From: Paradesertivirga superstes
Lineage (GTDB): Bacteria > Bacteroidota > Bacteroidia > Sphingobacteriales > Sphingobacteriaceae
DNA: 64,000 bases
Direction: 5' to 3'
NCBI RefSeq assembly: GCF_037622515.1
Contig: NZ_JBBJCN010000005.1
Location: 186,001 to 250,000, forward strand
The notes under the pieces were generated by a model. That model did no database searches. It was not told the DNA's origin and saw nothing but the letters and a program-made list of their open reading frames with translations. Both the position numbers and the translations under genes were made by a program. Shown one piece after another: positions 26,801 to 34,924 of the stretch (its first letter is position 1; each line of letters starts with the position of its first letter).

Positions 26801-27251
26801 CGTAGGTGATGTAGGGATGTTCAAGGTCGACCCAGTAACCCATTTTTTCGGTAAGATCATTCCAGACATCTGTATACTTCATTACCTCTTTCCGGCAGGC
26901 CGCATTGTAATCATCTACAGAGATTTTCTTTCCGATGTCTTCTTTGGTAATCCCTAAAGTTTTTTCTACGGCAAGTTCAATAGGCAATCCGTGAGTATCC
27001 CAGCCACCTTTACGTTCAACACGATAGCCTTTAAGGGTTTTGTACCGACAAAAAATATCTTTAATGCTTCTTGCCATTACGTGGTGAATGCCAGGCATTC
27101 CGTTGGCTGAAGGCGGACCTTCATAAAACGTATATGGGTTAGAAGCAGGACGATTAGAAATACTTTTCTCGAATATCTTATTCTCCTTCCAGTATTCCAG
27201 AATTTCTTTCCCTGTATCTGATAAATTAAGTTGTTTATATTCTTTATACAT
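23859..27251 (-). CDS. ileS: Isoleucine--tRNA ligase
   Basis: This class I aminoacyl-tRNA synthetase has 1130 residues when started at ATG 27251 (MYKEYKQLNLS). An in-frame ATG 30 bases upstream is rejected because a promoter -7 element lies over that segment. The active-site signatures are GMPGIHH (HIGH box, near 51-57) and KMSKRLGN (KMSKS loop), with the editing domain between them (TTPWTLPSNSALAIG, GTGIVHIAPTFGADD). The C-terminal extension (EIIAEDVPGW.., ISRELVNRIQNLRKDLDFEV) lacks the terminal zinc finger and matches the longer, eukaryote-like class of IleS, in which natural mupirocin tolerance is known. It is the first gene of the operon with the DksA-like gene and lspA. Confidence 0.97.
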   Translation of the reverse strand: MYKEYKQLNLSDTGKEILEYWKENKIFEKSISNRPASNPYTFYEGPPSANGMPGIHHVMARSIKDIFCRYKTLKGYRVERKGGWDTHGLPIELAVEKTLGITKEDIGKKISVDDYNAACRKEVMKYTDVWNDLTEKMGYWVDLEHPYITYENNYIESLWWILKEFYKKGLLYKGYTIQPFSPAAGTGLSSHELNQPGTYRDIKDTSIIAQFRIKKDQVHPLLSVLVQNEAEDTAILAWTTTPWTLPSNSALAIGNNITYVKIRTFNQYTYSPVSVVLAKELVSKHFKTEAQNTSFQDYKEGDKLIPWEVAAEFKGADLVGLRYEQLLPYVSNEDLQKNGFRVISGDFITTEDGTGIVHIAPTFGADDFRAARESGIPAVLVTDENGKQQPLVNRQAKFVDEVTDFAGHYVKEEFYTDEERKSSDFKPTDVLIAIKLKEDNKAFDVKKYEHSYPHCWRTDKPVLYYPLDSWFIKTTAVKERLVELNKTINWKPEATGTGRFGNWLENLVDWNLSRSRYWGTPLPIWRTEDSAEELCIGSIEELIEKVSAAINSGLLDNEELDKAQAQLHNLTEGHFDLHRPYVDDLILISSTGKKMLREPDLIDVWFDSGAMPYAQWHYPFENKDKFEASYPADFIAEGVDQTRGWFFTLHAIAIMLNDSIAFKNVVSNGLVLDKTGNKMSKRLGNAVDPFETIEKYSADATRWYMISNASPWDNLKFNLEGLDEVRRKFFGTLYNTYAFFALYANIDSFKYSEAETDLKNKPEIDRWVISLLNTLTKEVDGFYADFEPTRAARAIQEFVDEHLSNWYVRLCRRRFWKGDYTEDKISAYQTLYTCLITVAKLMSPVAPFFSERLYLDLNSITNKEKAESIHLSDFPVYQATLVDTALEERMFIAQNISSMILSLRKKVGINVRQPLNKILLPVLDSSFQEKVEHVKELILSETNIKSIEYINDTSGIIKKKIKPNFKALGSKAGKHMKDVAAFITSLSEEQLNVFESTGSVQFEKEDFSLSVSIDDVEIIAEDVPGWQVTNMGKLTVALDVTITNELKQEGISRELVNRIQNLRKDLDFEVTDKINVRTSSHPYITEAVKNNLSYICAEILADSFELVNELNKGEKVEIDEQELLISITKA

Positions 27252-27278
27252 CGCTGGCTTCGGTCCAAAATAAGGTTG

Positions 27279-27286
27279 CAAAGGTA
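27279..27286 (-). promoter_or_regulatory. Candidate -7 element for ileS
   Basis: The minus strand reads TACCTTTG, an exact TAnnTTTG match, 28 bases upstream of ATG 27251. It overlaps the alternative upstream start, which supports the shorter ileS. No convincing -33 box is seen. Confidence 0.5.
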
Positions 27287-27556
27287 AGAAATTACCCTTA
27301 AAAAATTAACGTATAAGCTTTTATAAAACGCCTTTATTATAGCATATTGTCGCTGCATGTTATGTTTCTGTATAGCGTATAGTACAAAAAATCATGAATA
27401 TTAGAAATATAAAATACTTTTATACTCTTCAGGCTTTTATTTAGCGCTGGCTTGATTTTCGCTATTATAAAGGAAGTGTGAAAGATTTAAAAACCCTTAA
27501 CAGAGGTTCGTATTTCAGAGGTTAAAGGAATTAAGTCTAAAAAAAATTATATTCAA

Positions 27557-27811
27557 ATGAAAAATCGATTTGTAAGAAGAGGCGTTATTGCATTTGTTGC
27601 AGGAATAGCTTTAAATATAGTAGGATATATTTTAAAAGATAATGGTAATGATCTGTATAGTTGGGCTATGATAATTGGCACCATTTTATTTGGTATTGGA
27701 TTCCTGTTAATATTCTACAGTCTTTTCAGAAAAGTGGAATATCAGGGAATTAAAGAAGAAAGAGCAGAAGAGGCCGAAAAATTCGGCAACCATAATCTGG
27801 AGATAAAATAA
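27557..27811 (+). CDS. Small two-helix membrane protein
   Basis: An 84-residue protein of no recognised family. Two hydrophobic segments at about 10-27 (VIAFVAGIALNIVGYIL) and 37-58 (AMIIGTILFGIGFLLIFYSL) are joined by a short polar turn, and the last 25 residues are charged (EERAEEAEKFG). It likely sits in the inner membrane. Its stop lies a few bases from that of the converging transporter gene. Composition and a plausible start support a real gene, but there is no functional clue. Confidence 0.7.
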   Translation: MKNRFVRRGVIAFVAGIALNIVGYILKDNGNDLYSWAMIIGTILFGIGFLLIFYSLFRKVEYQGIKEERAEEAEKFGNHNLEIK

Positions 27812-27817
27812 CCAATC

Positions 27818-30136
27818 TTACTTCGTTTTATTGGCCTGCTTGCTTATTCTCTTTTCGAGAGAAAGTAGTAAAGCAGGCAATAAGGTAAGATTGGAGATCA
27901 GGGCCAGCATTAAAGTAATGGACAGTAAAATGCCCAGTGAAACCGTTCCGCCAAAGGTGGAAGCGATGAATATTCCGAATCCAAAGAACAAGATTAAAGC
28001 CACATAAATCATACTAACGCCGGTTTCCTTCAAGGTATCTTCCACTATCTGAGATATAGTTAAATTAGTGGTTCTCAACTCCTGCCGGTATCGTGTCAGG
28101 AAATACATTGTCTGATCGGATGCAATGCCTAAAGCGATACTAAAAATTAATATTGTTGATGGTTTTAATGGAATACCAAAGAAGCCCATAATGCCGGCAG
28201 TGATAATTAGAGGTACAATATTGGGAAGCAGTGAAATCAATACCATCTTAAGCCCCCTGAATAATACCCACATAATCAGGGCTATTAATCCTAAAGCTAA
28301 CAATAAGCTGTCGCGAAGATTATCTAAGAGATAATTAGTGCCTTTTACGAAAATAACACTCGATCCCGTCAGGTCAACCTGGTAGCGTTCGGGGTTGAAA
28401 ATAGAGTCGACCCTGGGTTTAATTTCTTCAAGGAGCCTGTTTACTCTGTAAGAACCAATATCTGCCATCTGAAAACTTACCCGGGTGATTTGCCTTTTAC
28501 TGTCTACAAAACTTTTCAGCATATTTCCTTTCCCGCCAGAGTTACCTGCGTAGGCAAGGATAAAATTCATTTCCATTTCGTTAGGAACCCTGTAAAAGTC
28601 AGGATTGCCATCGTAAAAGCCTTGCGAAGAGAATTTTAAAACTTCTATTAAAGACACCGGTCTTGAAAACTCCGGGTACCCCGATATCATATCCTGCAAC
28701 TTTTCAATTTTTTTAATGGTTGCAAGCTTCATTACCCCGTTTTTCCGTTTTGTATCAATACTTACTTCTAATGGAAGTACGCCCTCAAAGTTTTTTGCGA
28801 AGAAATTCATGTCTTCATATACCGGGTCGTTTTTGGGCAGATCATCAACTACGTATCCATTTATATTAATAAGACTTATTCCAAAACAGGAGACTGCAAC
28901 TATAATCAGGGTGCCGATATAAATAGCAGGCCTTTTGGTTTGAGCCAGATTATTTAAAAGATTAAGTAAGCCACTCAAAACAGGCCTGTTTAAGTGTTCG
29001 GTGTGTTTGATATGCGGATCGGGCAGGTAGCTGAATATGATAGGTATAAGAGATAAGCTCATCAGCCAGGTGATCATTACCCCGATCGCCGCCACAATTC
29101 CGAATTGCATTAACAACTCACTTTCTGTAAAATAGAGTACTCCGAAGCCGATTGCTGTGGTGAGGTTGGCCACAAACGTAGTAATTCCTATTTTTTCGAT
29201 CACCGTTCTTAACGCGATTTTTTTATCTCCATGATCATTAAACTCGTTGTGGAATTTGTTGAGAAGTAAAATGCTGTTGGGTATGCCTATTACCACAATT
29301 AAAGGTGGAATCAGACCTGTAAGTAATGTCAGTTCGTAGCCAAATAAGACCAATATACCCAGGCTCCATAAAACTCCGGAGATCACCACCAGAACCGGAA
29401 ACAGTACGGGATAAAACGAACGGAAGAAAAGCAGTAGGATTAATGCCGCCACTAATACGGAAAGGCCGAGAAAGAGTGCAAATTCTTCAGATACTTTTTT
29501 ACTGATTATCGTTCTGATATAAGGTAATCCCGAATAATGGATATCTATATTTTGTGCTTTTTCAAACGCGTGTGATTTATTGAGAATAGAATTAATTACC
29601 CCAATTCGTTCCCTGGTATTCAAAATATCCCCATCAAAAGTAATTGCCATTAAGGAGGCATTGCTTTTTGAATTGAAAATTAAGCCTTCATAAAAACTAA
29701 GACTGTAGATATTTTTCTTTACACTGTCCATTTCTTTTGAAGAAGAAACAGGCTTTTTCAAAAGGGAAGCAAGAATGAATTTTTTGTTAAGTGTGTCTTT
29801 TTTTAATTCAAATAAACTTGTGCTTGAAAGCACCTGCTTTATGCCATGGAGTTTTTGAATGTCGGAAGTTAGAGTGCTCCATGCATTAAAAGTAGTAAGC
29901 GCCCAGAGTTTAGGAGATTGTACTCCCAGTACCATGACACTGCCATCCTCCCCAAAGTTTTTCTTGAACTCACGGTAACGTGCAAAGGCGGTATCAGTTG
30001 TTGGCAAGGCTTTGCTTCCCGCATAGGATAAGCGAACCTGGCTGGTTTTATAAGCCATGAAAACTGTTACCAGTATAAAAAACAAAGCTATTGGGAGACG
30101 GTTAGACAGTATAAACTTTGATAGCTTCTCCCACAT
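27818..30136 (-). CDS. RND/MMPL-type membrane exporter
   Basis: A 772-residue inner-membrane protein with the RND/MMPL layout: one N-terminal helix, a large periplasmic loop (about 40-205), a bundle of helices (about 210-375, including LLLFFRSFYPVLFPVLVV and AIGFGVLYFTESELLMQFG), a second helix-loop (about 400-620) and a final bundle (625-765). The duplicated GIASDQTMYFLTRY and GIPNSILLLNKFHNEF segments match the paired proton-relay helices of the family. Members of this class export lipids, hopanoids or small molecules. The substrate is unknown. No periplasmic adaptor or TolC-like gene is adjacent. Confidence 0.9.
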   Translation of the reverse strand: MWEKLSKFILSNRLPIALFFILVTVFMAYKTSQVRLSYAGSKALPTTDTAFARYREFKKNFGEDGSVMVLGVQSPKLWALTTFNAWSTLTSDIQKLHGIKQVLSSTSLFELKKDTLNKKFILASLLKKPVSSSKEMDSVKKNIYSLSFYEGLIFNSKSNASLMAITFDGDILNTRERIGVINSILNKSHAFEKAQNIDIHYSGLPYIRTIISKKVSEEFALFLGLSVLVAALILLLFFRSFYPVLFPVLVVISGVLWSLGILVLFGYELTLLTGLIPPLIVVIGIPNSILLLNKFHNEFNDHGDKKIALRTVIEKIGITTFVANLTTAIGFGVLYFTESELLMQFGIVAAIGVMITWLMSLSLIPIIFSYLPDPHIKHTEHLNRPVLSGLLNLLNNLAQTKRPAIYIGTLIIVAVSCFGISLININGYVVDDLPKNDPVYEDMNFFAKNFEGVLPLEVSIDTKRKNGVMKLATIKKIEKLQDMISGYPEFSRPVSLIEVLKFSSQGFYDGNPDFYRVPNEMEMNFILAYAGNSGGKGNMLKSFVDSKRQITRVSFQMADIGSYRVNRLLEEIKPRVDSIFNPERYQVDLTGSSVIFVKGTNYLLDNLRDSLLLALGLIALIMWVLFRGLKMVLISLLPNIVPLIITAGIMGFFGIPLKPSTILIFSIALGIASDQTMYFLTRYRQELRTTNLTISQIVEDTLKETGVSMIYVALILFFGFGIFIASTFGGTVSLGILLSITLMLALISNLTLLPALLLSLEKRISKQANKTK

Positions 30137-30277
30137 ATATTATTATATTCGAATGAATTGATTGGGCGTAAAACTACAAAAATTACTTAATTTGCTGGGA
30201 TACCGAAGGTTGGGGCGTACTGGAATACTTACAAAGATTTTCTGTGCCGGTTGTGAATTTGACATTAACTATTTTAA

Positions 30278-30637
30278 ATGAAGAAGTTTTTTAAAGGCTT
30301 TCTCTATGCATGGCAGGGAATCGTATATGCTTTTGCAACGCAGATAAATTTTAAATTCCATACATTTTCAGCGATAGTGATTGTTGCTTTAGGGTGCTTT
30401 TTTAAGTTAGACTTATTTGAGTGGCTCTGGATATCTGCGGCAATAATACTTGTAGTTGTGGCGGAACTATTTAATACAGCTTTGGAAGTATTGGTTGACC
30501 TGGTTTCTCCGGATTATAACGAGAAGTCAGGCATCGTAAAAGATTTGTCTTCTGCTGCGGTGCTGCTTACAGCAGTTCTTTCGGCCATAATAGGCATTAG
30601 TGTTTTTCTACCAAAGATTCTGGCGTATGCTTCATAA
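30278..30637 (+). CDS. dgkA: Diacylglycerol kinase family protein (undecaprenol or diacylglycerol kinase)
   Basis: A 119-residue membrane protein with three helices and the family signature AELFNTALEVLVDLV near residues 68-82, whose glutamates bind ATP-magnesium. It likely recycles diacylglycerol or phosphorylates undecaprenol; Gram-positive relatives do the latter, so the exact lipid is uncertain. Its last 11 bases overlap the start of recO. Confidence 0.9.
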   Translation: MKKFFKGFLYAWQGIVYAFATQINFKFHTFSAIVIVALGCFFKLDLFEWLWISAAIILVVVAELFNTALEVLVDLVSPDYNEKSGIVKDLSSAAVLLTAVLSAIIGISVFLPKILAYAS

Positions 30638-31352
30638 GATCAGAGGAATCGTTCTTAAAACAACTGATTATTCCGAAAGCAGCGTTGTGGTTCAGGTGTT
30701 TACAGATAAGTTTGGTTTGCAGTCTTACCTGATTAACGGGGTTAAAAAGCCAAAGTCTAAAATTAAGCTGAACATGCTTCAGCCTCTGCATCTGTTGGAA
30801 ATGGTTGTTTACAATAAACCTAACGGAAGCCTTCAGCGCGTTTCTGAACTGAGAAATCAGCCCGTATTGCAAAGTATTCCTTACAATGTGATTAAAAGTT
30901 GTTTGACGATGTTCATTGATGAAGTTCTATATAAATCCTTAAAACAGCATTATGAAGATGAACCTTTGTTCAATTACATTTACAATGCTGTAGAGCTGCT
31001 TGACAGAACAGAAGAAGGTTTGGCTAATTTTCATCTCTTTTTTTTATTAAGACTTACCAAGTATTTGGGCTTTTATCCGGACAGGACACTGGAAAGCGGG
31101 GCGAAATTTTTTGATTTAAAGGAGGGAGGATATTCCCAAAGTCAGCCCCTTCATCGTTTTATAATAGATGAGAATTTGATTTCCGACTTTTCTGAACTTA
31201 TCGGTTCAACTTTTGAAAAACTCCCTTTTTTAAATTTAAAATCGCAAAACAGGAAAGCTTTGCTGTCAAAAATTTTAGATTATTACGCTTTGCATATTGA
31301 AGGTTTCGGAGAGGTGAAATCGCATCTTATTCTTGAAGAAGTTTTGAATTAA
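30627..31352 (+). CDS. recO: DNA repair protein RecO
   Basis: This 241-residue protein helps load RecA with RecR at gaps. The N-terminal OB-fold is seen in MLHKIRGIVLKTTDYSESSV and the C-terminal helical domain in FFLLRLTKYLGFYP. The zinc cysteines of some RecO proteins are absent. ATG 30627 is chosen because it opens the conserved MLHKIRGIVL; the longer frame starts inside dgkA. The stop overlaps by a few bases, tail to tail, with the receiver gene on the other strand. Confidence 0.93.
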   Translation: MLHKIRGIVLKTTDYSESSVVVQVFTDKFGLQSYLINGVKKPKSKIKLNMLQPLHLLEMVVYNKPNGSLQRVSELRNQPVLQSIPYNVIKSCLTMFIDEVLYKSLKQHYEDEPLFNYIYNAVELLDRTEEGLANFHLFFLLRLTKYLGFYPDRTLESGAKFFDLKEGGYSQSQPLHRFIIDENLISDFSELIGSTFEKLPFLNLKSQNRKALLSKILDYYALHIEGFGEVKSHLILEEVLN

Positions 31353-31726
31353 GCAGATTTTGGACTGTTGAGTACCATGCGATTGATAATGATTTCAAGT
31401 TCGTTCAGATCGAATGGCTTTTCTAAATAAGTGTCCGCTCCGGCCTGTTTTGCCAGAGTTTGAATATCATTATTTGCCGAGAAGTAGATTACCGGGATAT
31501 GCTTCAAATCATTCTGGTTTTTCAGGGTTTGTGTAGCAACAACTCCGCCAGTATCCGGAATCCAGTTATCCATTAGTATTACATCCGGTTGAATGCTTCT
31601 AACCGTGGTATCGATATTGTTGCAATGCGGAGAAGTGTAAACTTCCCAACCTTGTTCTTCAAGAATGTAAGTACATATTGAGAGAATATCCACATCATCA
31701 TCAAAAATAAGTATCCGTTTAGCCAT
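31349..31726 (-). CDS. Single-domain response regulator
   Basis: A 125-residue stand-alone receiver domain. It has the acidic pair FDDDVD near 8-13, a phospho-acceptor aspartate in VILMDNW near 52, the switch serine in IYFSANN near 82 and the conserved lysine in LEKPFD near 103. No output domain and no adjacent kinase, so it may relay phosphate or act by protein contact. Confidence 0.93.
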   Translation of the reverse strand: MAKRILIFDDDVDILSICTYILEEQGWEVYTSPHCNNIDTTVRSIQPDVILMDNWIPDTGGVVATQTLKNQNDLKHIPVIYFSANNDIQTLAKQAGADTYLEKPFDLNELEIIINRMVLNSPKSA

Positions 31727-31808
31727 GCATTTAATCTTCTTGGTGAACTTGATAGTAAATGAGAGAAACAGGAGGTGTCATATTTGTTCCTTCTAATTAA
31801 TCTACAGG

Positions 31809-31829
31809 CTCCGGGCGTGCCCGGCGGAG
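31809..31829. other. GC-rich hairpin downstream of serS
   Basis: CTCCGGGC and GCCCGG-c-GGAG pair across a two-base loop with one bulge. It lies between serS and the receiver gene. It lacks a T tract on either side, so a terminator role is possible but weak. Confidence 0.35.
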
Positions 31830-31894
31830 ATTCTACTTACTATTGTTGTTATAACTTCGATGATTAGAGAATTGTTTTAAAATTGAAACAATTG

Positions 31895-33166
31895 TTAATT
31901 AATCCACTCAAACCTGGTGTAGGGAATTAATGCCGCTGGAATTCTTATGCCTTTTTCTGTCTGATTATTCTCAAGTAAAGTAGCTACTATTCGCGGCAGT
32001 GCCAAAGCACTCCCGTTTAAGGTATGAGCAAGCTGAGGCTTGCCCTCTTTTCCTTTAAACCGAAGTTTTAAACGGTTACTTTGAAAGGTTTCAAAATTTG
32101 ATACAGAAGATACTTCGAGCCACCTGCCTTGTGCTGCGCACCAGGTCTCCATATCGTAAGTTAAGGCAGAAGCAAAACTCATATCTCCTCCGCAAAGCCG
32201 CAAAACCCGGTAAGGCAATTCAAGTTTTTGTAATAAAGACTGAACGTAGGTGCTCATACTTTCTAAAGTGTCGTATGATTTATCCGGATGGGAAATCTGT
32301 ACAATTTCGACCTTATCAAACTGATGCAGACGGTTTAAACCGCGAACATGTGCTCCGTAAGAACCCGCTTCGCGGCGGAAGCAAGGAGTATAGGCGCAAT
32401 TCTTGATCGGCAATTCCTCTTCCTTTACAATTACATCACGGTATAAATTGGTTACCGGGACTTCAGCAGTTGGTATCAGGTAAAGATTGTCAACACCTAT
32501 ATGATACATTTGCCCTTCCTTATCAGGAAGCTGTCCGGTTCCAAATCCCGAAGCCTCATTAACCACTATTGGGGGTTGCATTTCGCGATATCCTTCGGCC
32601 TCTGCGTGATCCAGAAAAAAGTTAATTAATGCTCGTTGAAGCTTTGCTCCTTTGCCTTTATATACAGGGAAACCAGCGCCTGCTATTTTATTGCCTAATT
32701 CAAAATCTATGATGTCATATTTGGCGGCCAGTTCCCAATGCGGTAAAGCATTTGCCGGGAGCGATGGCTTTTCACCATGTTCAAAAATTGTCTCGTTTTC
32801 TTCAGGTGTAGATCCTTTGGGAACACTGGTATGCGGGAGATTGGGAAGAACAACTATTTTATTTTGTAATTCCTCTTCAATAGAAACCAGTTTCTCAGAA
32901 AAAGTCTTTGCTTTTTCTTTTAGAACCGGACTTTCCGCTTTTAAGCTTTCCGCTTTCTGCTTTTCACCCTGTCGCATTAAATCCCCAATCTGCTTTGCAA
33001 TAGCATTAGATTGAGCAGAAACATCATCCAGTTGAACCTGTGTTTTACGACGTTCCTCATCCAGTCCGATAATTTCATCTACCAGTTCAGGCTGTTTGAA
33101 GTTCTTTAAGGCTAATCGCTCTAAAACCTTTTCCCTGTTTTCACGGATATAATTAACTTGCAGCAT
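31895..33166 (-). CDS. serS: Serine--tRNA ligase
   Basis: This 423-residue class II synthetase attaches serine to tRNA-Ser. The N-terminal tRNA-binding coiled coil spans about 30-100 (DEERRKTQVQLDDVSAQSNA). The catalytic core carries TAEVPVTNLYRD, motif 2 FRREAGSYGAHVRGLNRLHQF and motif 3 NGSALALPRIVATLLEN. Length is standard and the gene is intact. Confidence 0.97.
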   Translation of the reverse strand: MLQVNYIRENREKVLERLALKNFKQPELVDEIIGLDEERRKTQVQLDDVSAQSNAIAKQIGDLMRQGEKQKAESLKAESPVLKEKAKTFSEKLVSIEEELQNKIVVLPNLPHTSVPKGSTPEENETIFEHGEKPSLPANALPHWELAAKYDIIDFELGNKIAGAGFPVYKGKGAKLQRALINFFLDHAEAEGYREMQPPIVVNEASGFGTGQLPDKEGQMYHIGVDNLYLIPTAEVPVTNLYRDVIVKEEELPIKNCAYTPCFRREAGSYGAHVRGLNRLHQFDKVEIVQISHPDKSYDTLESMSTYVQSLLQKLELPYRVLRLCGGDMSFASALTYDMETWCAAQGRWLEVSSVSNFETFQSNRLKLRFKGKEGKPQLAHTLNGSALALPRIVATLLENNQTEKGIRIPAALIPYTRFEWIN

Positions 33167-33182
33167 CTTTTGAAAATTTCGA

Positions 33183-33190
33183 CAAAGATA
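33183..33190 (-). promoter_or_regulatory. Candidate -7 element for serS
   Basis: The minus strand reads TATCTTTG, an exact TAnnTTTG match 17 bases upstream of the start codon, implying a very short leader. No -33 box recognised. Confidence 0.45.
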
Positions 33191-33428
33191 AGAGTGGTTG
33201 TGAGTTGTTAGGTATGAGATGAGAGATTTTTTATAGAGTGTTTGAGATTATTAAAAATTGATGTTCAAGTAGTATGATAAGAAATTGATGGGACATTGCA
33301 GGCAATTATACATGGCAGAATGGCAATACAATTTTACAGTCAATCAGTCTATCGGTTTTTAGAAGTGGACTTTGAAAGGGATTATAGAGAGGAGCAGCAA
33401 AAAATTAATGGATAAGTTAGTTCAAATT

Positions 33429-34151
33429 ATGACCGGTAAACTCTATCTCGTACCAACACCCATAGGCAACCTTGAAGATATTACTTTGAGAGCCATCAGA
33501 ATTTTAAAAGAAGCTGATATTATTCTGGCAGAAGATACCCGCACCAGCGGCCCCTTATTAAAACATTTCGATATCGATAAAAAGGTATTTGCTCACCATC
33601 AGCACAATGAGCATAAAGCAAGCAGCGAAATCGTAAGGTTTTTAAAGGAAGGTAAAAACGTTGCTTTAATATCGGATGCCGGAACGCCGGCAATCTCGGA
33701 TCCCGGTTTTTTTCTGGTCAGGGAGGTTTTAAAAAATGATCTCGAAATAGAATGCCTCCCGGGAGCAACAGCTTTTGTGCCCGCTTTAGTCAACTCTGGC
33801 TTGCCCAGCGACAGGTTCACGTTTGAAGGCTTTCTTCCGGTTAAGAAAGGCCGGCAAACACGCTTAAAGGAACTGGCAGAAGAGGAACGTACTATGATCT
33901 TTTACGAATCGCCACATCGCATTTTAAAAACTCTTGAAGAGCTTGCCGTCGCGTTCGGTGAAGACCGGCAGGCATCGGTATCGCGTGAGCTTACCAAGAT
34001 GTTTGAAGAAACAGTAAGAGGGACTTTAACAGAGATAAAAATTCATTTTGAGACACATACTGTAAAAGGAGAATTTGTTCTTTGTGTGGCCGGCAAAGAA
34101 AAGAACGAGAAGAAAAAGGATAAAATGAAGGACAGAGAATATGAAGAATAA
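33429..34151 (+). CDS. rsmI: 16S rRNA (cytidine(1402)-2'-O)-methyltransferase
   Basis: A 240-residue tetrapyrrole-methylase-fold enzyme that methylates the ribose of C1402 in 16S rRNA. Signatures near the start are LYLVPTPIGNLEDITLRAI and LAEDTRTSGPLL. DAGTPAISDPGF, ECLPGATAFVPALVNSGLP and TMIFYESPHRI follow. ATG 33429 (MTGKLYLVPTP) is chosen because conservation begins there; an upstream ATG adds 19 unconserved residues. The C-terminus is lysine-rich. Confidence 0.95.
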   Translation: MTGKLYLVPTPIGNLEDITLRAIRILKEADIILAEDTRTSGPLLKHFDIDKKVFAHHQHNEHKASSEIVRFLKEGKNVALISDAGTPAISDPGFFLVREVLKNDLEIECLPGATAFVPALVNSGLPSDRFTFEGFLPVKKGRQTRLKELAEEERTMIFYESPHRILKTLEELAVAFGEDRQASVSRELTKMFEETVRGTLTEIKIHFETHTVKGEFVLCVAGKEKNEKKKDKMKDREYEE

Positions 34152-34261
34152 TTAAACAGCCTATTTAAGTCAGGGAATCTCTTTTTTAATTTTTAATTTT
34201 AACATTTGTCTTTACGCTGCTGAATTTTCGAATTTTTAATTTTGACTTTCCAATTTAAAAT

Positions 34262-34921
34262 ATGCGCATTGAACCCTTTATAAACGACGAGCAAGATCCA
34301 AAAAACGCTGAAAAAGTTTTAGGCAAAATTTCAGACATGCTTACTCCCGGAGAGCAGGTAATTTATCTTGCTGTGCAAAAAAAACCTGCTGTAACTCTTA
34401 TTCCTGATTCTATCGTGGTAACAGACAAGCGACTGATTTTCTGTAAGCCAGGGAATCTTGGTTTAACTACTAATTTTGAGATTTATAGCTGGAAGGACAT
34501 TAAAGATGTATCTTTCAAGGAAGAGTTTTTTGGAGCTAAATTTACTGCCGTTCCCTCATCCGGTGAAAATTTTACAATAGATTATATTCCAAAAGTTCAG
34601 GCGCGTAAGCTTTTTCAATTCTGCAATCAGCAGCTAGAGCGTAACAGAGAATTAGAAAGAACGCAGGCTTTAGAAAAGGAGAAAGCGCTGAGACCTCAAA
34701 ATGAAATCGCTACAAGACCTTCCATTGAAGAAAATTTCCAAAAGAGTTTTGAGCAAGCCAATATTCCGGTTGCCCCGAGTGTGCCCGTGCCGGAGATAGC
34801 CAAATCTTTAGAAGATGAAATAACACAAAAGCTTCAAAAGCTAAGGACTTTATACGAAAAACAACTCATTACACAGGAAGAATACGAAGCTAAGAAAGCC
34901 GATATTTTATCTCAGTTATAA
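34262..34921 (+). CDS. PH-like and SHOCT domain protein
   Basis: A 219-residue cytoplasmic protein. Residues 25-120 form a bacterial PH-like domain (GEQVIYLAVQKKP, IVVTDKRLIFCKPG, YSWKDIKDVSFKEEFFG). A glutamate/arginine-rich helix and a proline-rich linker follow. The C-terminal 30 residues are a SHOCT motif (KLRTLYEKQLITQEEYEAKK). SHOCT helices often mediate oligomerisation. Function unknown. It ends 3 bases before lnt, which suggests co-transcription. Confidence 0.85.
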   Translation: MRIEPFINDEQDPKNAEKVLGKISDMLTPGEQVIYLAVQKKPAVTLIPDSIVVTDKRLIFCKPGNLGLTTNFEIYSWKDIKDVSFKEEFFGAKFTAVPSSGENFTIDYIPKVQARKLFQFCNQQLERNRELERTQALEKEKALRPQNEIATRPSIEENFQKSFEQANIPVAPSVPVPEIAKSLEDEITQKLQKLRTLYEKQLITQEEYEAKKADILSQL

Positions 34922-34924
34922 AAA

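Noticed and set aside
27252..27281. Upstream in-frame ATG for ileS at 27281
   Set aside because: It overlaps the TACCTTTG promoter element and adds ten residues that lack family support.
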